Positions 52,014 to 60,970 of a DNA stretch of 64,000 nucleotides are shown here, piece by piece. The notes under the pieces are model-generated. The model was not told where the DNA came from, made no database searches, and saw only the letters and a list, made by a program, of their open reading frames with translations. The translations under genes and the position numbers were made by a program. The stretch is from assembly GCF_014204865.1 (NCBI RefSeq), contig NZ_JACHMG010000001.1:6846501-6910500 (forward strand), in the 5' to 3' direction. The first letter of the stretch is position 1. Each line of letters begins with the position of its first letter. The stretch is from Amycolatopsis jiangsuensis. Lineage in GTDB: Bacteria > Actinomycetota > Actinomycetes > Mycobacteriales > Pseudonocardiaceae.

Positions 52014-52790
52014 GTGGCGAGAAAAGATGGCAGGAACGACGACCAGCTCCGTGAGATCACGATCACCCGTGGCTTCCAGAAGTGGCCTGCCGGATCGGTA
52101 CTGATCGAATTCGGCAACACCCGCGTGCTGTGCGCGGCCAGCGTCACCGAAGGGGTGCCGCGCTGGCGGGCCGGTTCCGGGCTGGGCTGGGTGACCGCGG
52201 AGTACGCGATGCTGCCGTCGGCGACCAACACCCGCGGCGATCGTGAGTCGGTGAAGGGCCGCATCGGCGGGCGCACGCACGAGATCTCCCGGCTCATCGG
52301 CCGTTCGCTGCGGGCCTGCATCGACCTGGCCGCGCTGGGTGAGAACACCATCGTGATCGACTGCGACGTGATCCAGGCCGACGGTGGCACCCGGACCGCG
52401 GCGGTCACCGGCGGGTACGTCGCGCTGGCGGACGCGATCACCTGGCTGGGCGCGGCGAACCGGCTCAACGACCCGAAGCCGCTGTCGTCCTCGGTGGCGG
52501 CGGTGAGCGTCGGCGTGGTGGACGGCCGGGTCCGCCTCGACCTCCCGTACGAGGAGGATTCCCGTGCCGAGGTGGACATGAACGTGGTCGCGACCGACGC
52601 CGGCACCCTGATCGAGGTGCAGGGCACCGGCGAGGGTGCCACGTTCGCGAGGTCCACTTTGGACGCCATGCTGGACCTGGCGCAGGCCGGCTGCACCGAG
52701 CTGACCGTCAAGCAGAACGAGGCGCTGGCGCTGCCCTATCCGGGCGAGCTGCCGGCACCCCGTCCGGGCAAGAAGAAGGGGTCGAAGTGA
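52014..52790 (+). CDS. rph: Ribonuclease PH
   Basis: 258 aa phosphorolytic 3'-5' exoribonuclease that trims tRNA 3' ends. Motifs: [33 protein letters not shown] and [26 protein letters not shown] at 52001-52006 lies 7 nt before GTG 52014. The stop overlaps rdgB by 4 nt. Confidence 0.95.
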   Translation: MARKDGRNDDQLREITITRGFQKWPAGSVLIEFGNTRVLCAASVTEGVPRWRAGSGLGWVTAEYAMLPSATNTRGDRESVKGRIGGRTHEISRLIGRSLRACIDLAALGENTIVIDCDVIQADGGTRTAAVTGGYVALADAITWLGAANRLNDPKPLSSSVAAVSVGVVDGRVRLDLPYEEDSRAEVDMNVVATDAGTLIEVQGTGEGATFARSTLDAMLDLAQAGCTELTVKQNEALALPYPGELPAPRPGKKKGSK

Positions 52791-53404
52791 CCCGGGTGCT
52801 GCTGGCGACCCGCAACGCCAAGAAGCTGACCGAACTACGCCGGATCCTGGAGGCGGAAGGCGTCCGCGGGATCGACATCGTGGGCCTGGCCGACGTTCCG
52901 GAATTCCCCGAAGCCCCGGAGACCGCCCCGGATTTCGAAGGCAACGCGGTGGCGAAGGCCCGCGACGCGGTGGCCGCCACCGGCCTGCCCGCCATCGCCG
53001 ACGATTCGGGTCTGGCCGTGGACGCGCTGAACGGCATGCCGGGCATTCTGTCGGCCCGCTGGTCCGGCACACATGGCGACGACGAAGCCAACCTGGCTCT
53101 GGTTTTGGCCCAGCTGACCGACACCCCCGACGACCGCCGCGGCGCCGCCTTCGTCTGCGCCGCGGCACTGGTGACCCCGGCCGGCAAAGAAACCATCCTC
53201 CGAGCCGAATGGCGAGGCACCCTCACCAGAGAAAAACGAGGCACCCACGGCTTCGGCTACGACCCGATCTTCACCCCCGAGGGCACAACAACCACCTCAG
53301 CAGAACTCCCCCCAGAAGAAAAAGACGCCCACTCCCACCGCGGCAAAGCCCTACGAGCACTACTACCGGAAATAGCAAAACTGGCCCCAGAAAACAAGAA
53401 CTGA
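52787..53404 (+). CDS. rdgB: Non-canonical purine NTP pyrophosphatase (RdgB/HAM1)
   Basis: 205 aa. N-terminal [35 protein letters not shown] and the C-terminal [12 protein letters not shown] and [11 protein letters not shown] motifs. Removes dITP/XTP. From about 53170 codon choice changes to A-ending codons (CGA, CTA, ATA, ACA), unlike its first half, and this composition continues beyond the stop. Confidence 0.94.
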   Translation: MTRVLLATRNAKKLTELRRILEAEGVRGIDIVGLADVPEFPEAPETAPDFEGNAVAKARDAVAATGLPAIADDSGLAVDALNGMPGILSARWSGTHGDDEANLALVLAQLTDTPDDRRGAAFVCAAALVTPAGKETILRAEWRGTLTREKRGTHGFGYDPIFTPEGTTTTSAELPPEEKDAHSHRGKALRALLPEIAKLAPENKN

Positions 53405-53507
53405 GCCGACCAGCAGTAGCAGCCGCCGCCCCAGCCTCAAACCGCAAGCGGAAAACCCAAGCCACCACCGCACCCACTCCCCCCGCACCCCGATCCGAAG
53501 CCAAAAC

Positions 53508-53567
53508 ACGGGCTGGAGGAGTTTGTCAAGGTACTCTTCCCATCCTTGACAAACTCCTCCAGCCCGT
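53508..53567. terminator. Perfect 24-bp inverted repeat (bidirectional terminator or mobile-element remnant)
   Basis: Arms 53508-53531 and 53544-53567 are exact reverse complements, separated by a 12-nt loop. The arm begins ACGGGCTGGAGGAG and ends GTCAAGG. It lies 103 nt after rdgB, longer than ordinary terminators; no flanking direct repeats are evident. Confidence 0.7.
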
Positions 53568-53598
53568 AGTCACACTTCCGCTTCGGGGTGTGGGCGGT

Positions 53599-53671
53599 GT
53601 TTCCAGCTCCGGCGCGCACCAAGTTTCCCGCTCCGGCGCGCGCGCCAAGTTCCCTGCTCCGGCACGCACCA
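53599..53671 (+). repeat. Three tandem copies of a 23-26 bp repeat
   Basis: Copies at 53599-53621, 53622-53647 and 53648-53671 follow the pattern AGTTTCC, GCTCCGGCGCGC, ACCA. They differ by a few bases and a short GC expansion in the middle copy. Confidence 0.75.
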
Positions 53672-53767
53672 CCTCCACTCCCAGCCACACCCGAGAACTG
53701 TCAGCAACCCATAATCCCGCCCCACACCACCTAGCCCACCCGGACCCCTGCCCATATCCTCCCACCC

Positions 53768-54457
53768 ATGTGCGCCGACATCCTCCTGGCCGAGGACGAC
53801 CGGAAGCAGGCCGATCTGGTCCGCCTCTACCTGGAACGGGAGCAGCACACCGTCACCACGGTCCCGGACGGTCGCGAGGCGCTCGCCCATCTCCGTGCCC
53901 ATCCGCCGGACCTGGTCATTCTCGACATCATGCTGCCCGGCATGACCGGGCTGGAGGTCTGCCGCGTGCTCCGGCGCGAATCCGCCCTCCCGGTCCTCAT
54001 GCTCACCGCGAGGTCCACTGAGGACGACCTCATCCACGGCTTGGACCAGGGAGCTGACGATTACCTCACCAAGCCCTACAGCCCGCGGGAGCTGATGGCC
54101 CGGGTCCGGACCCTGCTGCGCCGCACCCGGGCGCCGGGCGCGACGGGGCCGCTGCGCGTCGGTGGCCTGGTGATCGACTCGGTCCGGCACGAGGTCACGG
54201 TCGACGGCCGGCGCATCGAGACGACTCCGGGCGAATTCCGCCTCCTCGAGGTCATGGCCGCGCATCCGTACCAGGTCTTCACCCGCGGCCAGCTCCTGGA
54301 ACGCCTGCACGGTTTCGACCGGTACATCACGCAGCGCGCCATCGACATGCACGTGATGAACCTCCGCAAGAAGATCGAGCCATCCCCGCGAAGGCCGGAG
54401 CGGCTGCGCACCGTCTACGGGGTCGGCTACAAGCTGACCGCTCCCGATGCGCCGTAG
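53768..54457 (+). CDS. OmpR/PhoB-type response regulator
   Basis: 229 aa. Receiver domain with phospho-acceptor Asp in LVILDIMLPGMTG near residue 52, Lys in DDYLTKPYSPREL, then a winged helix with GEFRLLEVMAAHPYQVFTR and HVMNLRKKIEP. ATG 53768 matches the conserved N-terminus. Overlaps the kinase gene by 11 nt; together they form a two-component system for an unknown envelope signal. Confidence 0.94.
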   Translation: MCADILLAEDDRKQADLVRLYLEREQHTVTTVPDGREALAHLRAHPPDLVILDIMLPGMTGLEVCRVLRRESALPVLMLTARSTEDDLIHGLDQGADDYLTKPYSPRELMARVRTLLRRTRAPGATGPLRVGGLVIDSVRHEVTVDGRRIETTPGEFRLLEVMAAHPYQVFTRGQLLERLHGFDRYITQRAIDMHVMNLRKKIEPSPRRPERLRTVYGVGYKLTAPDAP

Positions 54458-56210
54458 CGTCCTGGTCCGGTTGATCGCGGTGTCCGCTTTGGTCGCGGTC
54501 TGCGCGATCGCCGCCACCGCGTGGCTGGCCGCCCGCACCACCTCGGGCGCGATCGAGCGTGAGCAGGGCCAGGTCTTCGCCGACGACGGCACGATCTACC
54601 AGGGCCTGCTCGCGTACGCCGCGCAGCACCCGGACTGGTCCGGCGTCGACGCGACCGTGCGCGACTACGCGGACAGGACCGGCCGCCGGGTCACGCTCAC
54701 CACGCCGCAGGGGCAGCTGATCGCCGGCTCCGATCCGGGTTCCGGACCGCTTCCGGACCAGCCATCGGTGGTGGTCGACCCGCTGTCGGTCGACCCGGGG
54801 CTGGGCGTGCCCTCCACGCCGGACCGCATCGCTCCGGAAGCGGCCGGCCCCTACACCTTGCCGGACACCGAGCGGGCGACCCTGACGCGTGTCGCCGAGC
54901 GGGTGCTGCGCTGCGTGCGGAGCTACTCCGGCATCGGCTCCATCGAGGTTTCCGCCAGCGGCCGCCCGCGCGTGACGACTCCCGACCCGACCTCGCTCGC
55001 CCGCTGTGACGCCTCGGCGCTGGAAGCGCCCACCGCGACCGAAAAGACCGCACTGAACCGGTTGAACGACCTGGTGAACGCGTGCCTCGGCCGTAACGAC
55101 CGCACGACCGCCGCCGCGCAGCTGGCTCTGACCTGGACCTTCGACGGTCCCGTCACCAGCGCCACCGACCCGACCGTGGTCACCTGCTTCACCTCGGCTC
55201 GTCGTGAACAGCTCACCCCGTACGTCGCGCCGGCGGCCTGGCTCTACATCACCGAAAACGGCGGTGATCCGCCGCCGAGCGGATTCACGCTGTCGACCGC
55301 GAACCAGATCCGCCTCGCCGGGGTGGCCGGCGTGATTCTGGTACTCACCGTGGTCGTCACCGGGCTGGCGTCGATCCGCCTGATCCGTCCGCTGCACGCG
55401 CTGACCGGTGCGGCGCAACGGATGGAGGCCGGCGAGACCGGCGCCCGCGTGCGGGTACGGGGCAAGGACGAGATCGCCCGGCTGGCCCGTGCGTTCAACG
55501 ACATGGCCGAGGCGCGGGAACAGCTGGAGAACGCCCGCAAGGCCATGGTGAGCGACGTCGCGCACGAGCTGCGCTCCCCGCTGGCCACGATCCGCGGCTG
55601 GCTGGAGGCGGTGCAGGACGGCCTGAGCCGGATGGACGGCGAGCTGGTCGCCTCGTTGCTGGAGGAGGCCGTGCACCTGCAGCACATCGTCGACGATCTG
55701 CAGGACCTGGCTCTCGCCGACGCCGGTGCGCTGCGCGTGCATCCGGAGCCGATCGACGCCAACGCACTGCTGGCTCAGCTCGCCTCCGCACACGCAGCGC
55801 GGGCCGCGGAGTCCGGGCTGCGCCTTTCCGTGCCGCCGATGGCGGATCCGGCGATCACCGCCGACCCGGTGCGGTTGCGGCAGGCGCTCGACAACCTCGT
55901 TTCGAACGCCGTCCGCCACACTCCTCGCGGCGGCTCGGTCGCCGTGACCGGCCGGCGCGAGGGGGACGAGGTGGTGTTCGAGGTGACCGACACCGGCGAG
56001 GGCATCGCCACCGCGGACGTGGAGCACGTGTTCGACCGGTTCTGGCGGGCGGACCCGTCCCGCAGCCGCGCCTCCGGCGGGAGCGGCCTGGGGCTGGCCA
56101 TCGTCCGCAACCTCGTCGAGGCACACGGCGGCACGGCCACCGCGCGCAGCGCACCAGGCCGCGGTACGACGTTCACCCTCCGCTTCCCGGCCGGCCCGCC
56201 GAGTCCGTGA
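54447..56210 (+). CDS. Membrane sensor histidine kinase
   Basis: 587 aa. Membrane helices at about residues 7-28 and 290-310 flank a roughly 260-residue extracytoplasmic sensor domain containing four cysteines (RCVRSY, LARCDAS, VNACLGR, VTCFTS). HAMP, then H-box VAHELRSPLATIRGW, N-box LDNLVSNAVRHT and G-boxes DTGEGIATADVE and GSGLGLAIVRN. The paired cysteines suggest disulfides in the sensor. Confidence 0.94.
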   Translation: MRRSVLVRLIAVSALVAVCAIAATAWLAARTTSGAIEREQGQVFADDGTIYQGLLAYAAQHPDWSGVDATVRDYADRTGRRVTLTTPQGQLIAGSDPGSGPLPDQPSVVVDPLSVDPGLGVPSTPDRIAPEAAGPYTLPDTERATLTRVAERVLRCVRSYSGIGSIEVSASGRPRVTTPDPTSLARCDASALEAPTATEKTALNRLNDLVNACLGRNDRTTAAAQLALTWTFDGPVTSATDPTVVTCFTSARREQLTPYVAPAAWLYITENGGDPPPSGFTLSTANQIRLAGVAGVILVLTVVVTGLASIRLIRPLHALTGAAQRMEAGETGARVRVRGKDEIARLARAFNDMAEAREQLENARKAMVSDVAHELRSPLATIRGWLEAVQDGLSRMDGELVASLLEEAVHLQHIVDDLQDLALADAGALRVHPEPIDANALLAQLASAHAARAAESGLRLSVPPMADPAITADPVRLRQALDNLVSNAVRHTPRGGSVAVTGRREGDEVVFEVTDTGEGIATADVEHVFDRFWRADPSRSRASGGSGLGLAIVRNLVEAHGGTATARSAPGRGTTFTLRFPAGPPSP

Positions 56211-56217
56211 GGACAGC

Positions 56218-56691
56218 TCAGGTGAGGCCGAGGTCCCGGATCAGCTTGGCGACGTGACCGGTCGCGCGGACGTTGTAGAGCGCTTTGCCGATCCTGCCGT
56301 CCGCGTCGACGATGAAGGTCGACCGGATCACGCCCTGGACGACGCGGCCGTAGTTCTTCTTCTCGCCGAACGCGCCCCATTCGGTGAGCACCCGCTTGTC
56401 CGGATCGGACAGCAGCGGGAAGGTGAGCCCTTCGGCGGCGACGAACGTGGCGAGCTTCTCCGGCTTGTCCGGGGAGACGCCGAGCACCTGGTAACCGGCG
56501 TCGTTCAGCTCGGCGAGGTTGTCGCGGAAGTCGCAGGCCTGTTTCGTGCAGCCGGGAGTGCTCGCGGCCGGGTAGAAGTACACGACCACGGAACGGCCGC
56601 GGAAGTCGCTCAGCGAGACGTCCTTGCCGGTGCTGTCGGGCAGGGTGAAACTCGGGGCGGGGTCGCCGGGGGAAAGTCGCTGCTCGGTCAT
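56218..56691 (-). CDS. bcp: Peroxiredoxin, BCP type
   Basis: 157 aa thiol peroxidase. Peroxidatic Cys in YPAASTPGCTKQACDFRD with the resolving Cys five residues on, as in E. coli BCP. The minus-strand TACGCT at 56698-56703 lies 6 nt before the ATG, a leaderless start. Convergent with the kinase gene across 7 nt. Confidence 0.93.
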   Translation of the reverse strand: MTEQRLSPGDPAPSFTLPDSTGKDVSLSDFRGRSVVVYFYPAASTPGCTKQACDFRDNLAELNDAGYQVLGVSPDKPEKLATFVAAEGLTFPLLSDPDKRVLTEWGAFGEKKNYGRVVQGVIRSTFIVDADGRIGKALYNVRATGHVAKLIRDLGLT

Positions 56692-56705
56692 GGGCGCAGC
56701 GTAAT

Positions 56706-57251
56706 TCAGGCCCTGCCGCAGTAGGTGACCGCGGCGGGTTCGCCCGCGCTCGGCCGCAGCCGCATGACCAGCCTGGTCTCCCGGAGCGGGACGGCGAACG
56801 CGATGGTGAGCTGGGTCGAGCGGCCGGGCTGCAGGTCCTCGCCCGCGTGCGCGATCCCGCCGAGGCCTTGGGTCGCGTCCACCACCTGTTTGACCTGCCG
56901 GCCGGCGACGTCCGCGGTGACCGACAGCCCGGAGAGCCGATAGGTCTCCGGCCCGTTGTTGCTGACCTCGATGGCGAACGACGCGGCACGCGCGCTGCGC
57001 GGGTAGGCCGCCGGGCTCGGCTGGAACGACTGCGGGGCGGACACCGACACCGTGACCCCGCTGGTGAACCGATGCTCGGCGCCGAACTGCAGCTCGCCGG
57101 TGCCGAGTGCGGAAGCGGCCTTGGCCGGCGCGGTGGGGCCGGCCCCGGCGCCGAGCGCGGCGGTACCTTCCCGTGCGTCGACCCCGCAGGCCGTCACCAG
57201 GCACAGCAGGCAGGCGGACACCAGCAGCTTCGGGGTGCGCGGGGGCGCCAT
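56706..57251 (-). CDS. Putative lipoprotein with Ig-like domain
   Basis: 181 aa. Signal peptide with core LLVSACLLCLV and lipobox VTAC (Cys near 22). The mature part is beta-rich (FTSGVTVSVSAPQSF, SFAIEVSNNGPETYRLSGL), similar in pattern to DUF4352-like extracytoplasmic domains. Function unknown. ATG 57251 follows CTGGAG. Confidence 0.75.
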   Translation of the reverse strand: MAPPRTPKLLVSACLLCLVTACGVDAREGTAALGAGAGPTAPAKAASALGTGELQFGAEHRFTSGVTVSVSAPQSFQPSPAAYPRSARAASFAIEVSNNGPETYRLSGLSVTADVAGRQVKQVVDATQGLGGIAHAGEDLQPGRSTQLTIAFAVPLRETRLVMRLRPSAGEPAAVTYCGRA

Positions 57252-57429
57252 CGCGGTTACTCCAGTCGGGGTGGGGCGAGCGGCCGTTCGGCCCCATAGC
57301 CGGACGGACCCGCCCCACTCTGACTGCACATGCAGCTGCGCGGGCAGGAAGACGCGGACCTGGTGTCGACCCGTGGCCGATCTGTGACCGAAAGGGCACA
57401 CCGCGTGACAGTCGTCACCGATATGCCAC

Positions 57430-57612
57430 TCAGACGGCGACCGCGAACAGCAGGATGAACACCGCGACACCCGCGCCCCACGCGACCATCAGCCAGCCGA
57501 AGTCACGCACCGGATCGACCGCCCGGCTCTCCTCCCCGGGGACGTACACGCCGCGGTTCTCGAACCAGTCCGCGCACTTGCGGAGCAGGCGCAGTGGGTT
57601 GCGTGACGGCAC
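57430..57612 (-). CDS. Small single-helix membrane protein
   Basis: 60 aa: a basic/aromatic N-terminal half (PLRLLRKCADWFENRGVYV) and a C-terminal helix WLMVAWGAGVAVFILLF. A strong GAGGAGG ribosome-binding site precedes GTG 57612, supporting expression. No family recognised. Confidence 0.65.
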   Translation of the reverse strand: MPSRNPLRLLRKCADWFENRGVYVPGEESRAVDPVRDFGWLMVAWGAGVAVFILLFAVAV

Positions 57613-57748
57613 GGCGCACCTCCTCGGGGAAGGCCCAGCCTACGGGCAGGACCACCCCACGGTCAGTCCGCCGTCGGTGTCGACCACGCGAGCTGCGGGA
57701 GTGCCACCAGGTGCATGGGAAGACAGCGTTACCGCGGACGTGCCGGGA

Positions 57749-58594
57749 CTAACCGCCGCGCGCGAGTTCCACGAACGACCGGACCAAGGGCGGCGTCCAT
57801 GCCCGGCGCCAGGCGAGCACCACACGGCTCGGCGGCACGTCGGACAACGGCACGGTGGTGAGCCCGTCCGGCACCGGATGCGCCAGCGGCACCAGTCCGA
57901 CCGTGCCGTTCCACAGCACTGCCTGCACACATTCGTGGACGGTGCGGATCACCGGGCCTTCGCGCAACGGGCTGCCCGGCGGGACGGCGTTCCAGTAGGC
58001 GCGCCACCGCGGGTCGGTGCCCTCGGGCAACCGGAACCATGCCCGGTCCGCCAGTTCCCGGACTGCCAGGCTTTCCCGTCCTGCCAACGGATCGTCGGCT
58101 CGCAGCAGTGCGCCCACCGGGTCGTCGCGCAGGACGTGGGTGCCGATGCCACGGTCGTCGAACGGCAGCCGCGTCAGTGCGACGTCGACGAGCCCGGCCC
58201 GCAGCCCGGCGGCCGGATCGGACAGATCGGCTTCCCGGAGGATGATCCGCACTCCGGGGTGCCGCTCGCGGAAGCGGGCCGCGACCGCGGTGCCCGTCTG
58301 GTCGACGCCGTCCCCGAGGGTGCCGAGGGTGAGGTTCGCTGCCGCGGTGACCCGGGCGCGGGCGCGTTCGGCAGCTTCGAGCAGTGTGCGGGCTTCCTCG
58401 TACAGCGCGGTGCCCGCGTCGGTGAGGGAGACACCCGCCGGGGATCGGTGCAGCAGCACCGCCCCGAGGTCGGTTTCGAGTCGTTTGACCGCGCGGCTCA
58501 GCGGCGGCTGGGTCATGTGCAGCCGCGCCGCCGCGCGCCCGAAGTGGCGCTCCTCGGCGACGGCCACGAAATACCGCAGCGAGCGCAGGTCCAT
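57749..58594 (-). CDS. LysR family transcriptional regulator
   Basis: 281 aa. N-terminal winged HTH MDLRSLRYFVAVAEERHFG and AAARLHMTQPPLSRAVKRLE; C-terminal effector domain with GLRAGLVDVALTRLPF. ATG 58594 gives the canonical start. Divergent from the MBL hydrolase across 116 nt containing a palindromic site; a TATCGT -10 box overlaps that palindrome, suggesting autorepression. Confidence 0.92.
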   Translation of the reverse strand: MDLRSLRYFVAVAEERHFGRAAARLHMTQPPLSRAVKRLETDLGAVLLHRSPAGVSLTDAGTALYEEARTLLEAAERARARVTAAANLTLGTLGDGVDQTGTAVAARFRERHPGVRIILREADLSDPAAGLRAGLVDVALTRLPFDDRGIGTHVLRDDPVGALLRADDPLAGRESLAVRELADRAWFRLPEGTDPRWRAYWNAVPPGSPLREGPVIRTVHECVQAVLWNGTVGLVPLAHPVPDGLTTVPLSDVPPSRVVLAWRRAWTPPLVRSFVELARGG

Positions 58595-58603
58595 CACCGG
58601 CCA

Positions 58604-58622
58604 CGATACCGATCGGGTATCG
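58604..58622. promoter_or_regulatory. Palindromic LysR-type operator
   Basis: CGATACC-gatcg-GGTATCG is a perfect inverted repeat of 7-nt arms. It contains an ATAC-N7-GTAT core consistent with a T-N11-A LysR box and lies 10 nt upstream of the lysR start, facing the divergent MBL gene. Confidence 0.65.
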
Positions 58623-58710
58623 GCGGTGCGGAACCGGTGTTGGACGGCTCCCCGAGACCGGCGCTGGACTGGTGCCAGTCCCGTTCCGGCTCCCGACGAA
58701 AGGTTCTGTC

Positions 58711-59649
58711 GTGCCCGAATACCCGTATCCCGATCCCGTCGTGCGGCCTGCCGGCGCCCGGGAAGTCGCCCGTGATCTCGTGGTCCTGCCCGATGCCGGC
58801 GTTCCGCTCGTCCCGAACGTCGGGGTCATCGGCGGCACGCATTCGGTGCTCGTGGTCGACACCGGGATGGGCCCGGACAACGCGGAGGCCGTGCTGCGGT
58901 TCGCCACCGACTACGCCCGCGGCCGCCGGATCTACCTGACCACCACGCATTTCCACCCGGAGCACGCGTTCGGCGCGAAGACGTTCGCGGGCGCGGCGAC
59001 GTACCTGCTGAACCGGGCGCAGGCCACGGATCTGGCCACGAAGGGCACCGGCTACCTGGAGATGTTCGCCGGGCTGGGCGAGCCGATCGCCCGCAGGCTG
59101 GCCGGTACCGAACTGCCCGCACCGGACGTCGTCTACGACACTTCGCGGGATCTGGATCTCGGCGGCCGGCTCGTGCGGCTGCGAGCCACCGGTCGTGCGC
59201 ACAGCCGAGGGGACCAGGTCGTGACCGTGCCCGACGCGGGTGTGCTGTTCACCGGTGACCTCGTGGAAACGGGGCAGTTCGCCATCTTCCCGTGGTTTCC
59301 GCCGCACGACACGGACGTTTCCGGAGTGCGCTGGATCGAGGTGCTGCGCCGGCTGGCCGAGGACTCGCCGAAGCTGGTCGTCCCGGGGCACGGCGAGATC
59401 GGTGGTCAGCAGCGGATCACCGACGTCCGCGAGTACCTGGAACTGCTGCGCGACGAAACGTGGCGCCGCCGGGACTCGTCCGCGAGCGAGGAGACGACGA
59501 CGGCCGAAGTACGCGCGGTACTGCTGAAGCGGCATCCGGAATGGGCGGGGCAGGAGTGGATCGAACCGGGAGTGGCTTGTCTGTGCGCCGAACACGCGCA
59601 GTCTGCCGGGCACGCAGAACACGCAGAACACGGGCAGTCCGCCGGATGA
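58711..59649 (+). CDS. MBL-fold metallohydrolase with His-rich tail
   Basis: 312 aa. Metal motif TTTHFHPEHAFG (H-x-H-x-E-H, with Glu in place of the usual Asp) near residues 82-93; further ligands in GRAHSRGDQV, TGDLVE and VPGHGEIG. The last about 20 residues are a degenerate His/Ala/Gly repeat (AEHAQSAG units). Substrate unknown. GAAAGG precedes GTG 58711. Likely regulated by the divergent LysR protein. Confidence 0.87.
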   Translation: MPEYPYPDPVVRPAGAREVARDLVVLPDAGVPLVPNVGVIGGTHSVLVVDTGMGPDNAEAVLRFATDYARGRRIYLTTTHFHPEHAFGAKTFAGAATYLLNRAQATDLATKGTGYLEMFAGLGEPIARRLAGTELPAPDVVYDTSRDLDLGGRLVRLRATGRAHSRGDQVVTVPDAGVLFTGDLVETGQFAIFPWFPPHDTDVSGVRWIEVLRRLAEDSPKLVVPGHGEIGGQQRITDVREYLELLRDETWRRRDSSASEETTTAEVRAVLLKRHPEWAGQEWIEPGVACLCAEHAQSAGHAEHAEHGQSAG

Positions 59650-59777
59650 CGCCGTCACGCCGCCTCGGCGGTCGGTGACCGGACCGGGCGGAGCGGCGCA
59701 CGGCCCCGGACCGGCGCACCGGCACCGGACCGGCGGTGCATTCCGCCGACCCGGTGCCGCGTCAAGCCGCTACCAGC

Positions 59778-60002
59778 TCAGTTGCGGTACCGGAAGAGGA
59801 TCCGTCCCCGCTCGAGGTCGTAAGGGCTGATCTCGACCAGCACCCGGTCGAACGGGAGGATCTTGATGTAGTTCTTCCGGATCTTTCCGCTGATGTGCGC
59901 GAGCACCCGGTGCCCGTTCTCGAGTTCGACCTTGAAGGTCGCGTTGCGAAGGCATTCGGTGACCGTGCCCTCGACTTCGATTCCGCCGGATTTACCTGCC
60001 AT
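59778..60002 (-). CDS. infA: Translation initiation factor IF-1 paralogue
   Basis: 74-aa OB-fold protein: [39 protein letters not shown] and [16 protein letters not shown]. It is not in the rpmJ-rpsM-rpsK context of the main actinobacterial infA, and differs from the usual MAKKDGAIEVEG sequence, so it is probably an additional copy. Follows the GNAT gene by 32 nt on the same strand. Confidence 0.9.
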   Translation of the reverse strand: MAGKSGGIEVEGTVTECLRNATFKVELENGHRVLAHISGKIRKNYIKILPFDRVLVEISPYDLERGRILFRYRN

Positions 60003-60034
60003 GGTGTCCCATTCTCTCGCGGAGCTTCGGGTGT

Positions 60035-60829
60035 TCAGTGCTGGACGAGTTCCGTGCTGCTGGCGGTCCAGCGGGCGCCGATGCCTTCGAACAACGCGAT
60101 GCCCGCGGTGTTCGATTCGTCGACTTCGGCGGACGCGGTGGGGATTCCGGTGTGGTGCAGCGCGCCGAGCACGTGCGCCAGCAGCGCCCGCGCGATGCCA
60201 CGTCGCTGTCGCTGCGACCGTACCGCGACCAGCCCGATGCGCGGACGGCGGAGCGGGGTCAGCCGCAGCAGCCCGACGTACTGGTCGCCGAGCACCGCCG
60301 CGACGAACTTCAGCGGATCGAGCAACGGCGTCCCGTCCGGCCGGGCGAGTACCTCGGCGGGCATGGAATCCCAGCCCGCCGCGGCCTCGACCTCGGCACG
60401 GATCGCCGCATACGCCTCCCGCAACGGCGTTTCCCGCGTGGTACCGGCGGGCAGGATCCGGACCCCGTCCGGTGGCGGGCCCGCGGTGAGCCCGGTGACG
60501 CGCGGATCCGTGGTGACCACGTATTCCCGCTCCCGCCGCCGCACGACGAGGCCGGCCCGCCGCCACCCCGCGTAGACCTCCGCGTCGGCATTGTCGGCGA
60601 CCGTGTACAGCGGTTTCGGCAGCTGCGCCAGCATGGTGCCGGCGAGCCGGTCGAAAACCGTTTCATGCCAGGTGTCGACGCTGAGGAACAGCCGGCCGTC
60701 GGGCCGCGGGGACGCCTCCGCGCTTCCCACGACCCGGTCGTCTGCCTCGGCCTGCCATTGCCGATCCCCGACGCGCGTGACCACCACGGTGCGTTCGTCG
60801 AAATCGGAAGTGAAGTGTGCGAATTGCAT
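60035..60829 (-). CDS. GNAT N-acetyltransferase under leader-peptide control
   Basis: 264 aa. C-terminal GNAT domain with acetyl-CoA loop [18 protein letters not shown] and [15 protein letters not shown]; the N-terminal about 130 residues hold a second, degenerate GNAT-like part. Ribosome-binding site GGAGAGG lies in hairpins that follow a 17-codon leader. Co-directional with the IF-1 paralogue. Target unknown; translation-related substrate or drug acetylation is inferred from context. Confidence 0.87.
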   Translation of the reverse strand: MQFAHFTSDFDERTVVVTRVGDRQWQAEADDRVVGSAEASPRPDGRLFLSVDTWHETVFDRLAGTMLAQLPKPLYTVADNADAEVYAGWRRAGLVVRRREREYVVTTDPRVTGLTAGPPPDGVRILPAGTTRETPLREAYAAIRAEVEAAAGWDSMPAEVLARPDGTPLLDPLKFVAAVLGDQYVGLLRLTPLRRPRIGLVAVRSQRQRRGIARALLAHVLGALHHTGIPTASAEVDESNTAGIALFEGIGARWTASSTELVQH

Positions 60830-60835
60830 TGTTGC

Positions 60836-60868
60836 CGCCTCTCCGGGGGTTCTGCAGAGGCGCCCCGG
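60836..60868 (-). promoter_or_regulatory. Mutually exclusive hairpins masking the GNAT ribosome-binding site
   Basis: In the minus-strand RNA, CGCCTCT (60862-60856) can pair with AGAGGCG (60842-60836), and CCGGGG (60868-60863) with CCCCGG (60848-60843). The two pairings cannot coexist as simple hairpins, and both involve the GGAGAGG region at 60844-60838 located 8 nt before the GNAT start. Confidence 0.6.
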
Positions 60869-60879
60869 CGACGGCTATG

Positions 60880-60933
60880 TCATCGCCCGGCCGTGACGAC
60901 AAGGGGGAGCACCCACATCGATACCACGTACAT
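60880..60933 (-). CDS. 17-residue leader peptide of the GNAT-infA operon
   Basis: ATG 60933 to TGA 60880 encodes MYVVSMWVLPLVVTAGR. A very strong ribosome-binding site, GAGGAGGTG at 60940-60948, is 6 nt upstream, far better than that of the downstream gene. The stop is 51 nt before the GNAT start. The codons for VTAG lie in a 10-bp pairing with the RNA 5' of the leader (60888-60897 with 60956-60965). Confidence 0.6.
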   Translation of the reverse strand: MYVVSMWVLPLVVTAGR

Positions 60934-60970
60934 GGGACTCACCTCCTCGATCCGAGTCACGGCCGACGAC

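Larger units (their letters stand above)
53405..53767. other. A/C-rich intergenic region with a long hairpin and short repeats
   Basis: 363 nt after rdgB, strongly strand-asymmetric (A and C rich on plus) up to about 53510 and again after 53670. It contains a 24-bp hairpin and a three-copy repeat, listed separately. No gene recognised; the promoter of the two-component system should lie near the right end. Confidence 0.6.

Noticed and set aside
53508..53567. Insertion sequence end
   Set aside because: No transposase gene or target-site duplication is visible near the inverted repeat.
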